Shown: positions 32,701 through 44,037 of the stretch, one piece after another | Layout of the letters: each line of letters begins with the position of its first letter | Numbering within the stretch: position 1 is the stretch's first letter | Assembly: GCA_024741835.1 (NCBI GenBank) | Contig: JAENRP010000090.1 | Location: 99,148 to 156,177 of the forward strand | Direction: 5' to 3' | Length of the DNA: 57,030 bases | Source of the DNA: Diplocarpon mali | Taxonomy: Eukaryota; Ascomycota; Leotiomycetes; Helotiales; Drepanopezizaceae | Program-made: the position numbers and the translations under genes | The notes under the pieces: model-generated | What the model was told of the DNA's origin: nothing | The model's input: the letters and a program-made list of their open reading frames with translations, nothing else | Databases searched by the model: none

Positions 32701-34834
32701 AATGCGCGAATCTTTTATATATTAGCTAATACTTTAATAGGCTTTTAGCTTCTAATAGCTTTAGTAGCCTATCGTTAGTCGATACTTTATTATTAGCGGC
32801 TAGAAAGGACTAGTGATAGCAATTCGAGGTTTTACCGTTTTCTAATTGCAAGCCTGGCTTAGGAGTCATTTTTAGTAAAACTGCGAGATTTACTTGCAGT
32901 CTTAGCTTAAGAGTCGATTTCCTAGAAATAGCAAGATCCACTCGCGGTCTCGGCTTAAGAGTCGTCTCTAACGAATTCGCGAATTTTACTCGCAGTCTTA
33001 GCTTAAGAGTTATTTCTGCGAATTTTACTTGCAATCCTAGCCTAAGAGTTATTATTAGCGAATTTGCAAAATCTATTTATAGTCTTAGCTTAAGAGTCAT
33101 TTTTGCTAAATTCACTTATGATTCTAGCTTAGGAGTTATCTTTAAGGACACCTTGCAATCTACTTATAGTCTTAGCTTAAGAGTCATTTTTACGAATTTC
33201 ACTTACGATCCTAGCTTAAAAGTCCATCTATTCTCCCTATCCTCGCTTAATTATATTAAGGTAAAGAGTGCACTTTCCTTAAAAGAACCTACTTATAAGT
33301 CCGGCCTAAGAGTCAATTTCTATAATATTACCTTTAAGATAATATAAAGTCTATCTTTAATTTTAGCCTTAAAGATCACTTTATAATTATTATTTATAAA
33401 CTATATAAATTGATTATTAAAAACTCTTATATAATTTAACTCTATATAGATCTTATAGTTAAATAAAAGATTAATACTTAAGCTAGGTATAAGGAGAACA
33501 TTTTATAAAAGGAAAGAAATACTAGTAATATTCATCTCTATTATACCTATCGAGTCTATATATAACCTTCTACTACCAAACTTAATAGAGCGCCTTTTTA
33601 TTTTAATAAGTAGGCCTTTAAATAGGTAGGGTTTATCAGTTATATATATTATGCAACTAGTATTATTATACCAGTTGGATTCAAGGATCTTATAAAGATC
33701 AGCTTTTAAGATATAAGTATCTTTATCATAATTATTATCTAAATTATTAGAAGTGGATTTAGGTTTAGATAACCTACTATTATTATTAAAGGTATCTACT
33801 AAAGTTTTAGCTAAATAGCCTTTTCCTTTGCCTTTCCTTAGTAGTTGCGGCCTTTAATAGGATAAGGGCAGTTTGCTTCTTAACTTCTACTTCGATTGCT
33901 TTTTAATATTAAAGCTAGCGACTATATCGATTAATTGCCTTCTAACTTTACAATTAATAATATTATAAGTACTATTATAAAAGTAGCATCTTTAATAAGC
34001 TTAAGGGCTTGTCCTACGCTCCTTCCTCTTCTTAGGCTTATTATTACCTTATAACGCGGCATTTGCCGACTTAGAGCGTCCTTCGAAGTCTTGCTTAATA
34101 GTTTAAAGGAGGTCGATCTTCTTATAGATCTTAAGGTTGGGTTAAATGAGAAGAGATTATTTCGCAATAGCGAACTTAAAAGGGAGGCTATTAAGTAGGA
34201 AACTAAAAAGCTGAGTTTCCTTAAAAGTCATAGCTATCCTAGGATCTGCAGCTCTTACTCTCTTCCTTACTTTATATAGTATAGATTAGGCAGAGTCTAT
34301 ATTCATATTTATATCCTTGCTATTTTTATCTTTTCTATATTAAAATAAAGTGATTTACTATAGTAGATGCTAGGTATTAAAGGCAGTTATCTAAGAGTAT
34401 TTTACCTTTAAAGTATCTTATCTTATTTTTGCGTTATTATAAATTCGAATAAAATCTTAGTCTTTATTACTTAAACCTCTATTAATCTTAAGCTTACATT
34501 TAGCTAAGGCCAGCCTATACTCCTTCTCCTTTTCCATATTCAAAATCTGCCTTTGGGATTCTCAGTTATTATTTATTAAGGCTCTTAGGCTAAGCTTATT
34601 TAATATATCTAGCAAATCCTTAGCAGTTGTATTAGCTATTAAAGTAGAAGTAGACGAATCGGTAAAGGGAGTATAGGGGGCTATTCTTACGTATTTAATA
34701 AGTGTCTTTTGAATCGCTATTTCGATGCCTTTGCTCTTAAAGTAAAGCTCTAAATCGTCGAACTATTATTGCCAGTTCTTTCGAGAGAGTTGGAGGTCTT
34801 TAGGCCTAGTGTTTCGATCGGAATCGGAAGCTAT
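29765..34834 (-). pseudogene. Cop-2 C1 gag-pol polyprotein, one frame, stop-broken
   Basis: 1,690 codons in one frame from an ATA at 34834 (ATG in C2) to TAG at 29767-29765. Gag (residues 1-~330) carries a knuckle remnant RCYFYNSTYNINC. Protease is recognisable as NTSCIIYITDKPYLF near 370-385. Then comes the hairpin-repeat array (about residues 505-665), the pre-integrase segment (AHLRLEKLKDLYKV), integrase, RT (KARLIARGFSQQYRKDYFNTFA, KNAFTKAI) with box YIDN in place of YIDD, and RNase H ending FKAFKNILRL. The position of an amplified repeat between protease and integrase is unusual. Stops are TAG/TAA. Confidence 0.92.
32844..33313 (-). repeat. Ten-unit in-frame array of the 23-bp hairpin repeat (C1)
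   Basis: Units start at 32844, 32892, 32940, 32988, 33027, 33075, 33114, 33162, 33201 and 33291; each is exactly 23 bp, separated by 16-67 bp of less similar spacer. Typical unit: ACTTGCAGTC, TTA, GCTTAAGAGT. Repeat periods are 48, 48, 48, 39, 48, 39, 48, 39 and 90, all multiples of three, so the polyprotein frame is kept (read as TLKLRLQV-type heptads on the minus strand). Confidence 0.92.
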
Positions 34835-35226
34835 TGCTATTTTAAATAGAATTACATTTAAAATCAAATAAATTAAATAGTTAAAGGCACTCCTCCTATC
34901 GAAAAGTTGAAATAATTAAATAGCAGGTATTATAGAAGTATTAAATAGGGAGGAAGTCCTCTTATCGAAAAGGTTTTTAGGCTATAACGTAAGGAATTAC
35001 ACCTCCTACGAAATATAGTAAAGCAAGGAATTACACCTCTTGCAGTACTAAAGGGTTATAAAGCAAGGAATCACACCTCTTATAATATAGGTTAGCTAAA
35101 TAGGGAATCATACCTCTTATTCGCCGATTGCTCGCCTCTTATTACAAGTCTCGTTCAACTTCCTACTAATAGTTATAGCGCAAGTGCTTTCTAAGGGAAG
35201 TTAATAATCTATTATCAGTCTATCTA
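34835..35226 (-). other. Cop-2 C1 leader with four spaced repeats
   Basis: Leader between primer site and gag. On the plus strand AAGGAATTACACCT-type motifs occur at 34991, 35025, 35065 and 35101 (on the sense strand AGGTGTGATTCCTT). Spacing is 34-40 bp. The same four are in C2 and C3. No gene. Confidence 0.8.
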
Positions 35227-35238
35227 GGGCTTATAACC
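35227..35238 (-). other. Cop-2 C1 primer-binding site, half-tRNA(iMet) type
   Basis: Sense strand GGTTATAAGCCC next to the 5' LTR; one G-to-A change away from the complement of the initiator tRNA-Met anticodon arm. The same position in C2 (52877-52888) and C3 (55441-55452). Confidence 0.65.
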
Positions 35239-35433
35239 TATTAAGCTTAAATGAGTCGGCGCAATAGGTAATAGAAACTTCTAAAGGTCGATAGTTGATA
35301 TATTAGTAAGAGTTAAGGAAGGAAGGTTACCCCTTTCTTCCCTATAGCTATATACGTATCAATATCCTACTGATTAAGCAGTAGGGTCATATGATAATAC
35401 ATCGGAGTGATGGCTATATCACCCATCTTAATA
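35239..35433 (-). repeat. Cop-2 LTR (C1, 5' LTR), 195 bp
   Basis: TATTAAGCTTAAATGAGTC...CATCTTAATA, followed by TAGAG. Confidence 0.95.
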
Positions 35434-35438
35434 TAGAG
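35434..35438. repeat. Target-site duplication TAGAG, right copy
   Basis: Partner of 29245-29249. Confidence 0.95.
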
Positions 35439-36399
35439 ATATAATAGACGAAGATGACTTTAAGCTTAAAGATTAAGAAGTCAAAGTTATTATATAGACC
35501 CTTGACCTTAAGCGAAAGAGATAGGTATTAAAATAGGAAAAATTCGTTAATAAATACGCCAATTTAACTGTAATAGAGAAAGCTATAGAGAATGTTATAG
35601 CTTAGCAAATTAACCTTATGTTTAAAGACCTATTTGGTTTAATTAGACGCTTTGATAAAGTATTAAGAAAGTATATCCTAATTGCTTTTAAAGATTTAAA
35701 TAATAATAAGGAAATGGAAATTATAATATAAAAGAACTCTAAGAAGCACTTAGCCTTAATTAAATGTTTTTAAATTGTAAAAGACAAAGGAACCTAAAGG
35801 TATTATAATATTATAATAATAGCTTTAATATTTTAAAATATCAATTGAAATTGTTTAGTAGTTGCGATAAAAATCCTTATTATTATTTATTTTATAAAAG
35901 AATCGGTTAAAGCAAAGGCTTTAATCGATTATAGTTCAGAAGTTAATATAATAATTAGAAAAGTAGCGAAAATAGCTTAATTGATAATTGTTAGCAATCG
36001 ACTCCTTATTTATTCGACTATCTTTAGATTAAAATACAATTTTAATAGATAGGTGAAAAACGTAAAGGTTAGAGTTAGAGGAATCGTTAATTATACTAAC
36101 TTTTTAATAATAGAGAATTCTTCAAATGATATTCTTTTAAGAATGCCTTTTATTTTAAAATCTTAACTAATATTTAATTATCTTAGAGATAGTCTTATAA
36201 AAGCTAGTCTTTAGAATATAGATCGATCTTTAGAAGGATAAATGGTTATCGTAAGAGATATAGTCGAATTTTAGAATAAGGTTTTAGGAAACGATTAGCT
36301 AGTATAAGGGCTAGGCTTAATGCTAATAAAGGAAGGCACTTAGCGAGGAGTTATAATAAAAGAAAGGTAAGTTTGCTAATTTTAAATAATAGTGATTTG

Positions 36400-36422
36400 A
36401 CTCGCGGTCTTAGACTAAGAGT
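36400..36422 (+). repeat. Dispersed 23-bp hairpin unit 1 in Gyp-3
   Basis: ACTCGCGGTC, TTA, GACTAAGAGT. Flanks extend the pairing: GATTTG before and TAAATC after (the latter differs from a perfect complement by one C/T). Confidence 0.88.
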
Positions 36423-36561
36423 TAAATCTGGAATTTTGAAAAATAGTATAATCGGCATTTTATTAGCTTAATAATTAAGAAAAAAGAAAAATAAGGTAGA
36501 GAAAAGAGTTCATTTTATAAATTTCGATAATTTACTAATCATTTTGAAAAATCTAAAAACC

Positions 36562-36584
36562 ACTTATAGGCTAGACCTGCGAGT
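36562..36584 (+). repeat. Dispersed 23-bp hairpin unit 2 in Gyp-3
   Basis: ACTTATAGGC, TAG, ACCTGCGAGT. The right arm is intact; left-arm differences are transitions. Read in the pol frame as TYRLDLRV. Confidence 0.88.
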
Positions 36585-38528
36585 GAAAAATAATAAAATT
36601 ATTAATAATATTTCTATTTACGCACTTTAAATTAACGACTTAGAAAATCTTTTATTTATTTTTAAAAAGGAAAATTCGGACTATTTTATAGGATTTAATA
36701 AAAAAGGAAAGAAGTAAAGAAGTATAATACTAGCTAATATTCGAACTATATATAAAAGTAAGGCTAATAAAGTACAACCGGTAGATTAGGGAATCTTTAA
36801 TAGCTTAAAGCCTAAAGGATTAGATGATTAGTTTGAATAAGATAAGAAGCTTCGACCTCTAAAGCCGGGTAGCAAATTCGATAAGTTTATTATAGGTAGA
36901 TTTTCTAATAAATCCATTAGATATTAGTTAATAAAAGAACATTTCAATATATTGAAAATTAGAGAAGACTTAATAGAGTAAGAACGCGAACTACTTTATA
37001 AAACTTTAATAAATTGAAAGGACGCCTTAGCTTTTGACTAGATAGAACTAGGCTAGATTCGAGAAGAAGTTACGCTTTATATTAAGATTAAGATAATACC
37101 TTATAAAGCTTAGTAAGAGAAAACATTTAAAGTCCTTAAAGCTCTTTAAAAAAAGGTAATCGAAATATTAAAGGATAGGCTAAAGCAAGGTATTCTTAAG
37201 TTTTATAATAGCTCTTATAGGAACAAATGGTTCTTAGTTATTAAGAAAGAGAAGGGAACTTATAGACTAATAATAGTAGTAGTAGAAATGAACCAAGTAA
37301 CTATTAAGGATGCTAATATCCCTTTGAATATAGATAAGTTCTTAAATGAATTCGCAGGATTAACCTATAGCTCTCTTATTAACTTCTTCTTTAAATATAA
37401 CCAATTTATTCTTAATATTAAATCGAAAGATATAATAGTAATTCAAACCCCTCTTAGGCTACTTTAGATGATAAGATTACCTTAAGAGGCTATAAATTCG
37501 ATCGCTCAATTTGTTTAAGTAATCTATAAGATACTAGTAAATTATATACCTAATATTGCGCTCCTTTATATAAACGATATAGGAGTAAAAGGATTAAGAT
37601 CATTCTATAACTATAAAGAAGTTCTTTTTAATATATAACGATTTATAATAAAATATATTTAGAACCTAGACTAAGTGCTTATACAATTCAAAAGGGCAAG
37701 AGCAATAGTTGGTCCGAAGTTATAATACTATCTTCTATTAATGGAAATTATTAGTTTTATTACTAATTCCAATAGCCGAAGTCCTTAGAGGGCTAAAGTA
37801 CTTAAAATCGATAAATAGAAGAGGTATAACAATATAGCGGAAGCTTACGCATTTATTAGCGTTATAGTATACTATCGCATTTGGATTAAGGATTTCGCTA
37901 AAAAGGTAGCACCTATTTACTCCTTATTTTAGAAAGGGGCTGAGTTTTAATAGGAAGAACCTTAAATAGAGGCTATGAAACAACTGAAGCAAGCGTTACT
38001 TAAAGCGCTATATCTGATTAAAATAGACTATAAAGCCGACGCTGGGCCAATTATACTAATAATTGACATAAGCTTAATTAGATAAGGTGCTATCCTTTAA
38101 TAAGCTAATAGCTAATAGAAAAGACATTTAGCTCACTTTGAAAGTGGTCTTTAGAATCCAGTAGAAATAAAGTATAATGCTATTAAATAGGAATACAAAG
38201 GCGTACTAAAAGCGATAAAAAAGATAAGAAGCAACCTTTATAGTACTTACTTTATCTTTAAAATAGATATTAAAGTGCTAGTAGAATAATTGAATAAAGC
38301 TATAAGCGACCTACTTAGAGCCTTACTAACAAAATGGATTGCTTAAATAAGACTAATAGACTTTAAAGTCAAATACATTCTAAGAATGAAAAATACTACT
38401 ATAGATGGCCTTTTAAGAAGAACTCGCCTTTACTCCTTTGATTTGATTAAAGAAGATGAAACAGATATTAATAAGTAGGTAGAGAACGAAGTTAATTATC
38501 TATTAATATATTGCCTTAAAGGGACTTG

Positions 38529-38551
38529 ACTTGTAGTCTTAGCCTGCGAGT
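38529..38551 (+). repeat. Dispersed 23-bp hairpin unit 3 in Gyp-3
   Basis: ACTTGTAGTC, TTA, GCCTGCGAGT, with flanking TTG and TAA that can pair once the T is taken as a mutated C. Confidence 0.88.
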
Positions 38552-40107
38552 TAAATAAGAGAATTTTATTACCTAACTACTTAAATGACTTTAAAGAAAT
38601 CGCGAAATTTTTAATTATACTTAAATGATTAAAGACAATTGCTCCTAAGGATTTTTAGAAATTCAAAGCTAAAGCTCTAATTTATCTAATGTAAGGAAGA
38701 CGATTATTTAAAAGGAGCAATAACTTATTTTTTATATAACTCTACTTAGATAATGAAAAACTAAAGGCTAAGGCTATTTAGGATATTTATAAGGAAACTG
38801 GCTATAGAGGAGCTAAGTCTACCTACTACTAACTCTTAAGGAAATTCTTTTAAAAAGGTTCTTTTAAAGACTATAAAGCCTTTATAAAGAGTTGCGTCCC
38901 CTATTAGAAATAAAAACCTAATTGTAAAAAGAATCCTCTATTCCTAACCTAGCTATTAGGCCTTTTTTATAAAGTCAGTCTTAATATTATATAAGTACTA
39001 ATAACCGAAAATAGGATTATATATTTTATTTTAGCAAAGGAAGACCTATTAAGATAGCTTAAAGGACGACCTTTAAGATCTACTAACTTTAAATCTATTG
39101 TAAAGTTCCTTTAGGAAGACGTAGTCTATTGCTATAGACTTTTTAGCAGACTAATTATTAATAGAGGCTTTAAAAATAAAGGAGTAGTTAAAGCTTTTTC
39201 GCGAAAATATAGTATTAAATAGGTTTAAATCTTAGCGTATAACTCGAAAGCTAATAGAGTAGTAGAGCAAGGATATTATAATATTCTTAATAAGCTATCT
39301 AAAGTTACTTATAAAGGATTTAAGAATTAGATAAAACACTTTTATAGAATACTCTTTGCTTATTAAACGATAATCTATAAACCGATTAGAGTTATACTAT
39401 TTTTCCTTATCTATAATAAAGAGGCATAGCTCCCTTTTGAATCCTAATAGCCTATTTAGAGATTGTTTGACTATAGTTAAATTCAGACCTATTCCGATTT
39501 ACTTATAATAAGATGCTAATAACTTAAGCTTTAAGATATAGATATAGAGAAAATCATTCTATAAAAGAAACGATATTAGGAAAAAGCTAAGGAAGTATAG
39601 GCTGCTTTTAAAGTACTTAAAATATACCTTATTTAAAAAGATAATCTCGTCTTAATCTATAATATTATAAGAAGTATTAATATATTAGCAGATACTAAAC
39701 TTAACTATTAATAGCTTAGTCTATTTAAGGTTAAGTCTAAGTAGAAAGAAAAGGGATACTATTCTCTTTAGGAATTTAATAGAATTGATATTAAAGGAAC
39801 CTTTGCAGCTAACTGATTAAAGTGCTTTTATTAATGCGACTAGACCTTATTCCCTTTAAAAGACGAATTAGAAATTGATATAACCTTCGAATTTTTTATA
39901 AGAACCGACGGCAATATAAGCAATTTTAAACCCTCGGACGAAGACTAAGATTTTTCCAACTTAACCTATAAGCCGGTCCTATAAGTAAAGAATATTAAAA
40001 TACCTAATTAATCGCAACCTTAAATCATTATTCTTAAAATATCCGAAAAACGTAGGTAGAAATACTAAACGATTTCCTAGCCTATTAATTGTCCTACCTT
40101 CCTTTAA

Positions 40108-40380
40108 TTCTTATTTTTATATTTTTAGCAAAGTCGCCTCCTTTATTATTTAAGATATAGATCTTTTAAGATTACTTTAAATTCTTATTTGCTTTAACTT
40201 ATTTTGCATTCTTAATATTAGCCTTTAATTATAGTATTCCTATTACTTTCCTTAAATAATAAATAAAAAGTCCAATTTCCTTAATATATATATAGTAAAC
40301 CTATTGTAGCTTATATACCCTTTTAATTCTTATATCCTATTAAACTCTCTTATTTATACTCCCTATCTTTTATAAGCAAT
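40108..40380 (+). other. Gap between Gyp-3 pol and ORF2
   Basis: 273 bases, very AT-rich, no gene or motif recognised. Could hold a promoter or splice site for ORF2. Confidence 0.5.
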
Positions 40381-41226
40381 ATGCCTTTAAAGAACTTATA
40401 AATGGTTTTATCTACTATAATAAGGGATAAATAAATACTAGTTATAAACTTCTCTTAGGATAGTAGAGCTATTGCATTGTTAAAGAGCTTTAAATCAACC
40501 TACGCAGCCTTAGGAGATATAGAGTAATAAAAACTCCTTTTAGCTTATGCAAATGCTATTAATAACCTTTTAACCTAAGTAGCCCTTAGAATTCTCTAAT
40601 TTGATAACTTCTTAACTAAAGAATTAAGATTAAAGGGAATCTCTAAAGAGGAATTCTTAGCTGACGCAGATTAATATATAACCTTAGCCGATACTTTTAA
40701 AATAGATTAAGATAAAAGAGAAGAATCTATCCGATAATTAGATAATTTACCTATTAATAAAAGAGGACTCCTATTTCGTTTGCGCTTCTTAATAAATATT
40801 GATTCTAATAATAGAAGACAAGTATTATCAAAAATTCTTAAGGAAAACACTCCTACTACTAGAGCTATTCAAATTCTCAATTTCTTTATCATTTAAAAAG
40901 GAGTAGTAAAATTCTAAGGCAATCGAATTTACAGTTGCAGATTTATAGGCCTATCTAATGCAGTACTTATAGCAGCTAATAGGGCTATAAAAAGATCAAA
41001 TTAAGCTATAGATATTACCTTACCTAATAGTACTATTATTAATATACTAGGGCTCTGCGCTTTTACTTATAGTTTGCTTATTTTAAAAGAGACCTAGACT
41101 CTTATAATAGGGTTTAGATAAGATTTCTTTAATAATAAAGAAGGGAATTGGTTATTTATAGTTAAGCCTACCTTAAAATTCGCTTCTTAACCTAAAGATA
41201 TAATAAGTGCTAAACTATGTAATTTA

Positions 41227-41249
41227 ACTCGTAGTCCTAGACTAAGAGT
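41227..41249 (+). repeat. Dispersed 23-bp hairpin unit 4 (Gyp-3 ORF2)
   Basis: ACTCGTAGTC, CTA, GACTAAGAGT; flanks TTTA and TAAA extend the stem. Confidence 0.88.
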
Positions 41250-42612
41250 TAAAAATGAGAATTTTAAAACTAGACTTAACCTACCTCTTATTAAAATGAT
41301 TCTAGAAACCGCTGCTAAACAAACTGCTTAAACGCTTAGTGCAGTCTCTTTAGAATTTTCAGAATCTTTAAGAGACTTTCCTTTAATTAAATAACCAATT
41401 TTAGCTTAACCTTTAAGAAGGATAAATCGTTTAGTAGCTACCTTAGCTAATTTGCAATTTAAAACCAAAGGATTGCGCGCCTATTTAAACTCCTTTCCTA
41501 ATAACTTAAAAGAGCTAGTTCTTAACTTCTTTATATTTATATGTAATCGCTTTAAAAACAATAATGTAAGGGAAGACCCTATTCCTACTACTTTAGAGAT
41601 AACTAAAAGAGCTATTAGATAGATTTAATAGCTTATCTTAGATAAGTTTACCCCTACGGATATTATTCAATTCTTTAATAATTACAGAAGTTAAGAAGCT
41701 AGTCTCTTAGATGCTAAATAAGACTATTTTATCTTATAAGAAAGAGAATGCGAAAAGGAATCTATTGATTAGGATATTTGTAATTATAGCAATATGCCTT
41801 AATCGGTTATTCTTAACCTTAAGCTTAAAGAACGATATAATATTCAAGTGTCCTTTGCAATAAAAACTCGCTTTCGATAGTATCTTCTTAATGCAAGAAT
41901 CAAAGGGAGAAGACTTTGCAACCTTTATATTCGCTCTCTTTTAGTTTACTATAGTCTTAATTATAAAGGCTTTAATATTAATAAAACTATTAAATACCTT
42001 AAACTTCTTTATATAGTAAAAGATATTAATCTTTTTCTAATCCACTTTAATAATCAATTCTTCGTCTCTTTAAAGATACGCAAATCTAACCTATTAACTA
42101 TAAAGGCATCTTTAAGTGCTATAAAATTCAAAGCTGATCCTAAAGCCTTAAAAGCATTAAAGCCGATTGAATAGAACAATTCCTTCTTATCGATATTATT
42201 AAGTAATAAATAGTAAGAGGAAATAGAGGAAGAAGGGTCAATTGTAATGCCTAAACCCTTTAGATACCGCTTCTTAACTGATAATTTTACTATTAATAAT
42301 AGTACTTTTATAAGTATATTCCTTTCTATTATAAGATAAGAAGCAGAGATGTATCTTTATCACTTCTGCCCTATAGATAACGCGACCTCTATACCTTCTT
42401 ATTTTCTTTATAATATAATATTTAATCTTACTTAATAAGTCCTTCGAATGCACTATAGACTCTACCTCTTAGCTATAATAGCGAGAAGTAAAGGAACCTA
42501 TTAGCTTATAGCCTACCTTGAACCTCTTTAATTAATTAGCCTTAGTCTTTATAATTAAGTCGTTTCGATAAAGAGAGATATAAGTACTATTAATAAAGAA
42601 ATTCCGATTTTT

Positions 42613-42635
42613 ACTTACGGTCTTAGCCCGCGAGT
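42613..42635 (+). repeat. Dispersed 23-bp hairpin unit 5 (Gyp-3 ORF2)
   Basis: ACTTACGGTC, TTA, GCCCGCGAGT. Confidence 0.88.
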
Positions 42636-43497
42636 CAATTTTATTAAAAAGCAAGTCTTAGATTATTAGATCCTACTAATCGGATAAGGGCCAGCTTTTG
42701 AAAGCCTTAATAGGTAGGTCGGCTCTTAGTTGAATATAAAACTTATTCTATTTGCGAAGAAGATAAGTCGATAGACTTCTTAAGCACTCGGTTCAAAATC
42801 TCAATTAGCTCGAATAACTATAAAATTAAAGCGAAAGGAGATCTTATAACCTATTACTAATAATAGCAATCTAATTATAGTAATAATAAAATAAGGATAC
42901 CTTCTTAAAATGCTTTCGGACAATTCTTATAGGACTAGTAGTTTTATAGCCTTTTGTAATAATTATATAGCTATCTGTAATAAGAATACCTTGGAAAATA
43001 AGACTCGAATCTCCGATCTTATCTTTTTAGTCTTTACTTTAAAGCAACTTCTAATACCTCGATAGATTAACGCAAGTAGAACTACTGCACTTTTTAAGGT
43101 AGCTTTTTATCTTAAGAACTGTAGTAGCCTTTTTAAAGTTATTATTAATTAATGCTTTTAAATAGATCTATTAATTATAATTGAAGTATAAGAGTTGTTT
43201 CTTTTTAATAAAGACGAATTGAAAATCCACTTTATAAAATATAATCAAAAGCTCTTTAACGCCCTTATAAAGGCCTAGATAAACGTTATAAATACTAAGT
43301 TGCTTCTTTATAGACTTAAGTCTTAGGGATAGTATAATAAAGTAAATGCTATCTAAGAGCCTGATGCACTAATTGATAAAGGTATTATTATAAGAAAATT
43401 CGGAAAAGAGACGAATTAAGACGCTAGTATAGTATTAGATCTTGATTTAGAAACCAATTCCTTATTTTTACCCTTAAGTTTAGAAACGCTAAGACTG

Positions 43498-43520
43498 ACT
43501 TGCGAGCCTAGCCTGCGAGT
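43498..43520 (+). repeat. Dispersed 23-bp hairpin unit 6 (Gyp-3 ORF2)
   Basis: ACTTGCGAGC, CTA, GCCTGCGAGT, one of the best preserved. Outer flanks gctaag (43488) and cttagc (about 43530) are also complementary. Confidence 0.9.
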
Positions 43521-43730
43521 GAGGTTAGACTTAGCTAGCTTAAACCTATAAGATAGTTCAAATAAACCTTAGTCACTAAATCTAGGAGTATTAATAGAAG
43601 ATCCTTTAAGAAAGGTCCTTAAAGCTGAGAAATCGCTAAGAAGTGAGAACTAATGCAAGAGAAGAAGACTTTAAAGTAATAATAGAATTAATAATTGAGT
43701 CAACTTAAGCCTAGAGAATCGAGTCTACCC

Positions 43731-44037
43731 TATAATGGCTGCACCTCCACTTAGTGCAATTACCTGGGAGTATGGCGTTTTAAGGTTTTGCAATCTCGAT
43801 TTGACATAGGGTTTTCTCGAATCGACTTTAAAGGTGCAAAAGGATATTCTTGCATAATATTACATAAACGGATAAAGAGCCTTAAGCTACTTATATATAT
43901 AAGGAAGAAGGGCTCTCCCTTAAGGAGGGCTCTTTAACTTCTTCGTTTCCTTTGTATTAGACCTATAGAATACGCCTTTTGTACCACTTTTTGCTCTTAT
44001 ACTTAATCTCGCACTTTAGCAGTTCTATATTATTATA
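43731..44037 (+). repeat. Gyp-1 LTR (A3, 5' LTR), 307 bp
   Basis: Reverse complement of the A1/A2 LTRs: starts TATAATGGCTGCACC, ends CTATATTATTATA. Confidence 0.95.

Larger units (their letters stand above)
29250..35433 (-). mobile_element. Cop-2 copy C1, complete Copia element
   Basis: Complete second Copia family: 6,184 bp, 195-bp LTRs, duplicated TAGAG. Minus-strand order: LTR, half-tRNA primer site, leader with four spaced repeats, gag-pol in one frame with an internal hairpin-repeat array, 3' end with three more hairpin units, purine tract, LTR. More decayed than C2: the gag start is ATA and the RT box is YIDN. Confidence 0.96.
35439..40107 (+). pseudogene. Gyp-3 protease, RT, RNase H, integrase
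   Basis: The gag frame continues here through the protease (AKALIDYSSEVNIIIRKVA, near 35912-35970). From about 36300 the coding sense moves to the -1 frame, which then runs without net indel to TAA at 40105-40107. RT (about 37150-37760) shows QFILNIKSKDI, then LLYINDIGVKG near 37561-37593, where YxDD has become YIND. RNase H is at about 38030-38420, the integrase zinc region near 38780-38930, and the core to about 39500. Three hairpin units lie inside (36400, 36562, 38529). It is related to the fungal Gypsy group with the DIGVKG RT motif, distinct from Gyp-1 and Gyp-2. Broken by many stops. Confidence 0.87.
26395..43730 (+). mobile_element. Gyp-3 Gypsy element with extra ORF, interrupted by Cop-2 C1 and ended by A3
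   Basis: Third Gypsy family, plus strand: LTR, primer site, 310-nt leader, gag-protease (one frame), RT-RNase H-integrase (-1 frame), 273-nt gap, then a ~1,100-codon ORF. Cop-2 C1 sits between gag and protease with duplicated TAGAG. A3 interrupts the last ORF; the Gyp-3 3' LTR must lie beyond the window. Without C1 the visible part is about 11.1 kb, long for a fungal Gypsy. Six copies of the 23-bp hairpin unit lie within its pol and last ORF. Confidence 0.85.
40381..43730 (+). pseudogene. Gyp-3 ORF2, about 1,100 codons, unrecognised
   Basis: Starts at ATG 40381 (MPLKNL) and stays in one frame to the A3 insertion: the in-frame codons at 41227, 42613 and 43498 are all multiples of three from the ATG. 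I do not recognise the protein. Visible features: a charged N-terminal region (KELRLKGISKEEFLADAD, DQDKREESIR), an Arg/Lys-rich middle, and three hairpin units read in the same frame as LTRSPRLRV, FTYGLSPRV and LTCEPSLRV. The end is basic (KRRRL, about 43655) and may stop at TGA near 43697. There is no clear signal peptide or membrane segment, so an env-type protein is not supported. It sits after pol in the same orientation. Stops are TAG/TAA like the neighbours, so it was coding when RIP acted. It could be a captured gene or a separate element. Confidence 0.6.

Noticed and set aside
32844..33313. CRISPR-like array
   Set aside because: Regular repeats with spacers, but spacers are themselves related, the frame is coding, and the setting is a fungal retrotransposon.
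33931..34167. 78-codon minus ORF as a separate gene
   Set aside because: Overlaps Cop-2 C1 gag in a different frame; the gag frame carries the recognisable sequence.
36480..36486. AAAAAAG as a slippery site for Gyp-3 pol
   Set aside because: The pol frame is already open and readable from about 36301, upstream of this heptamer.
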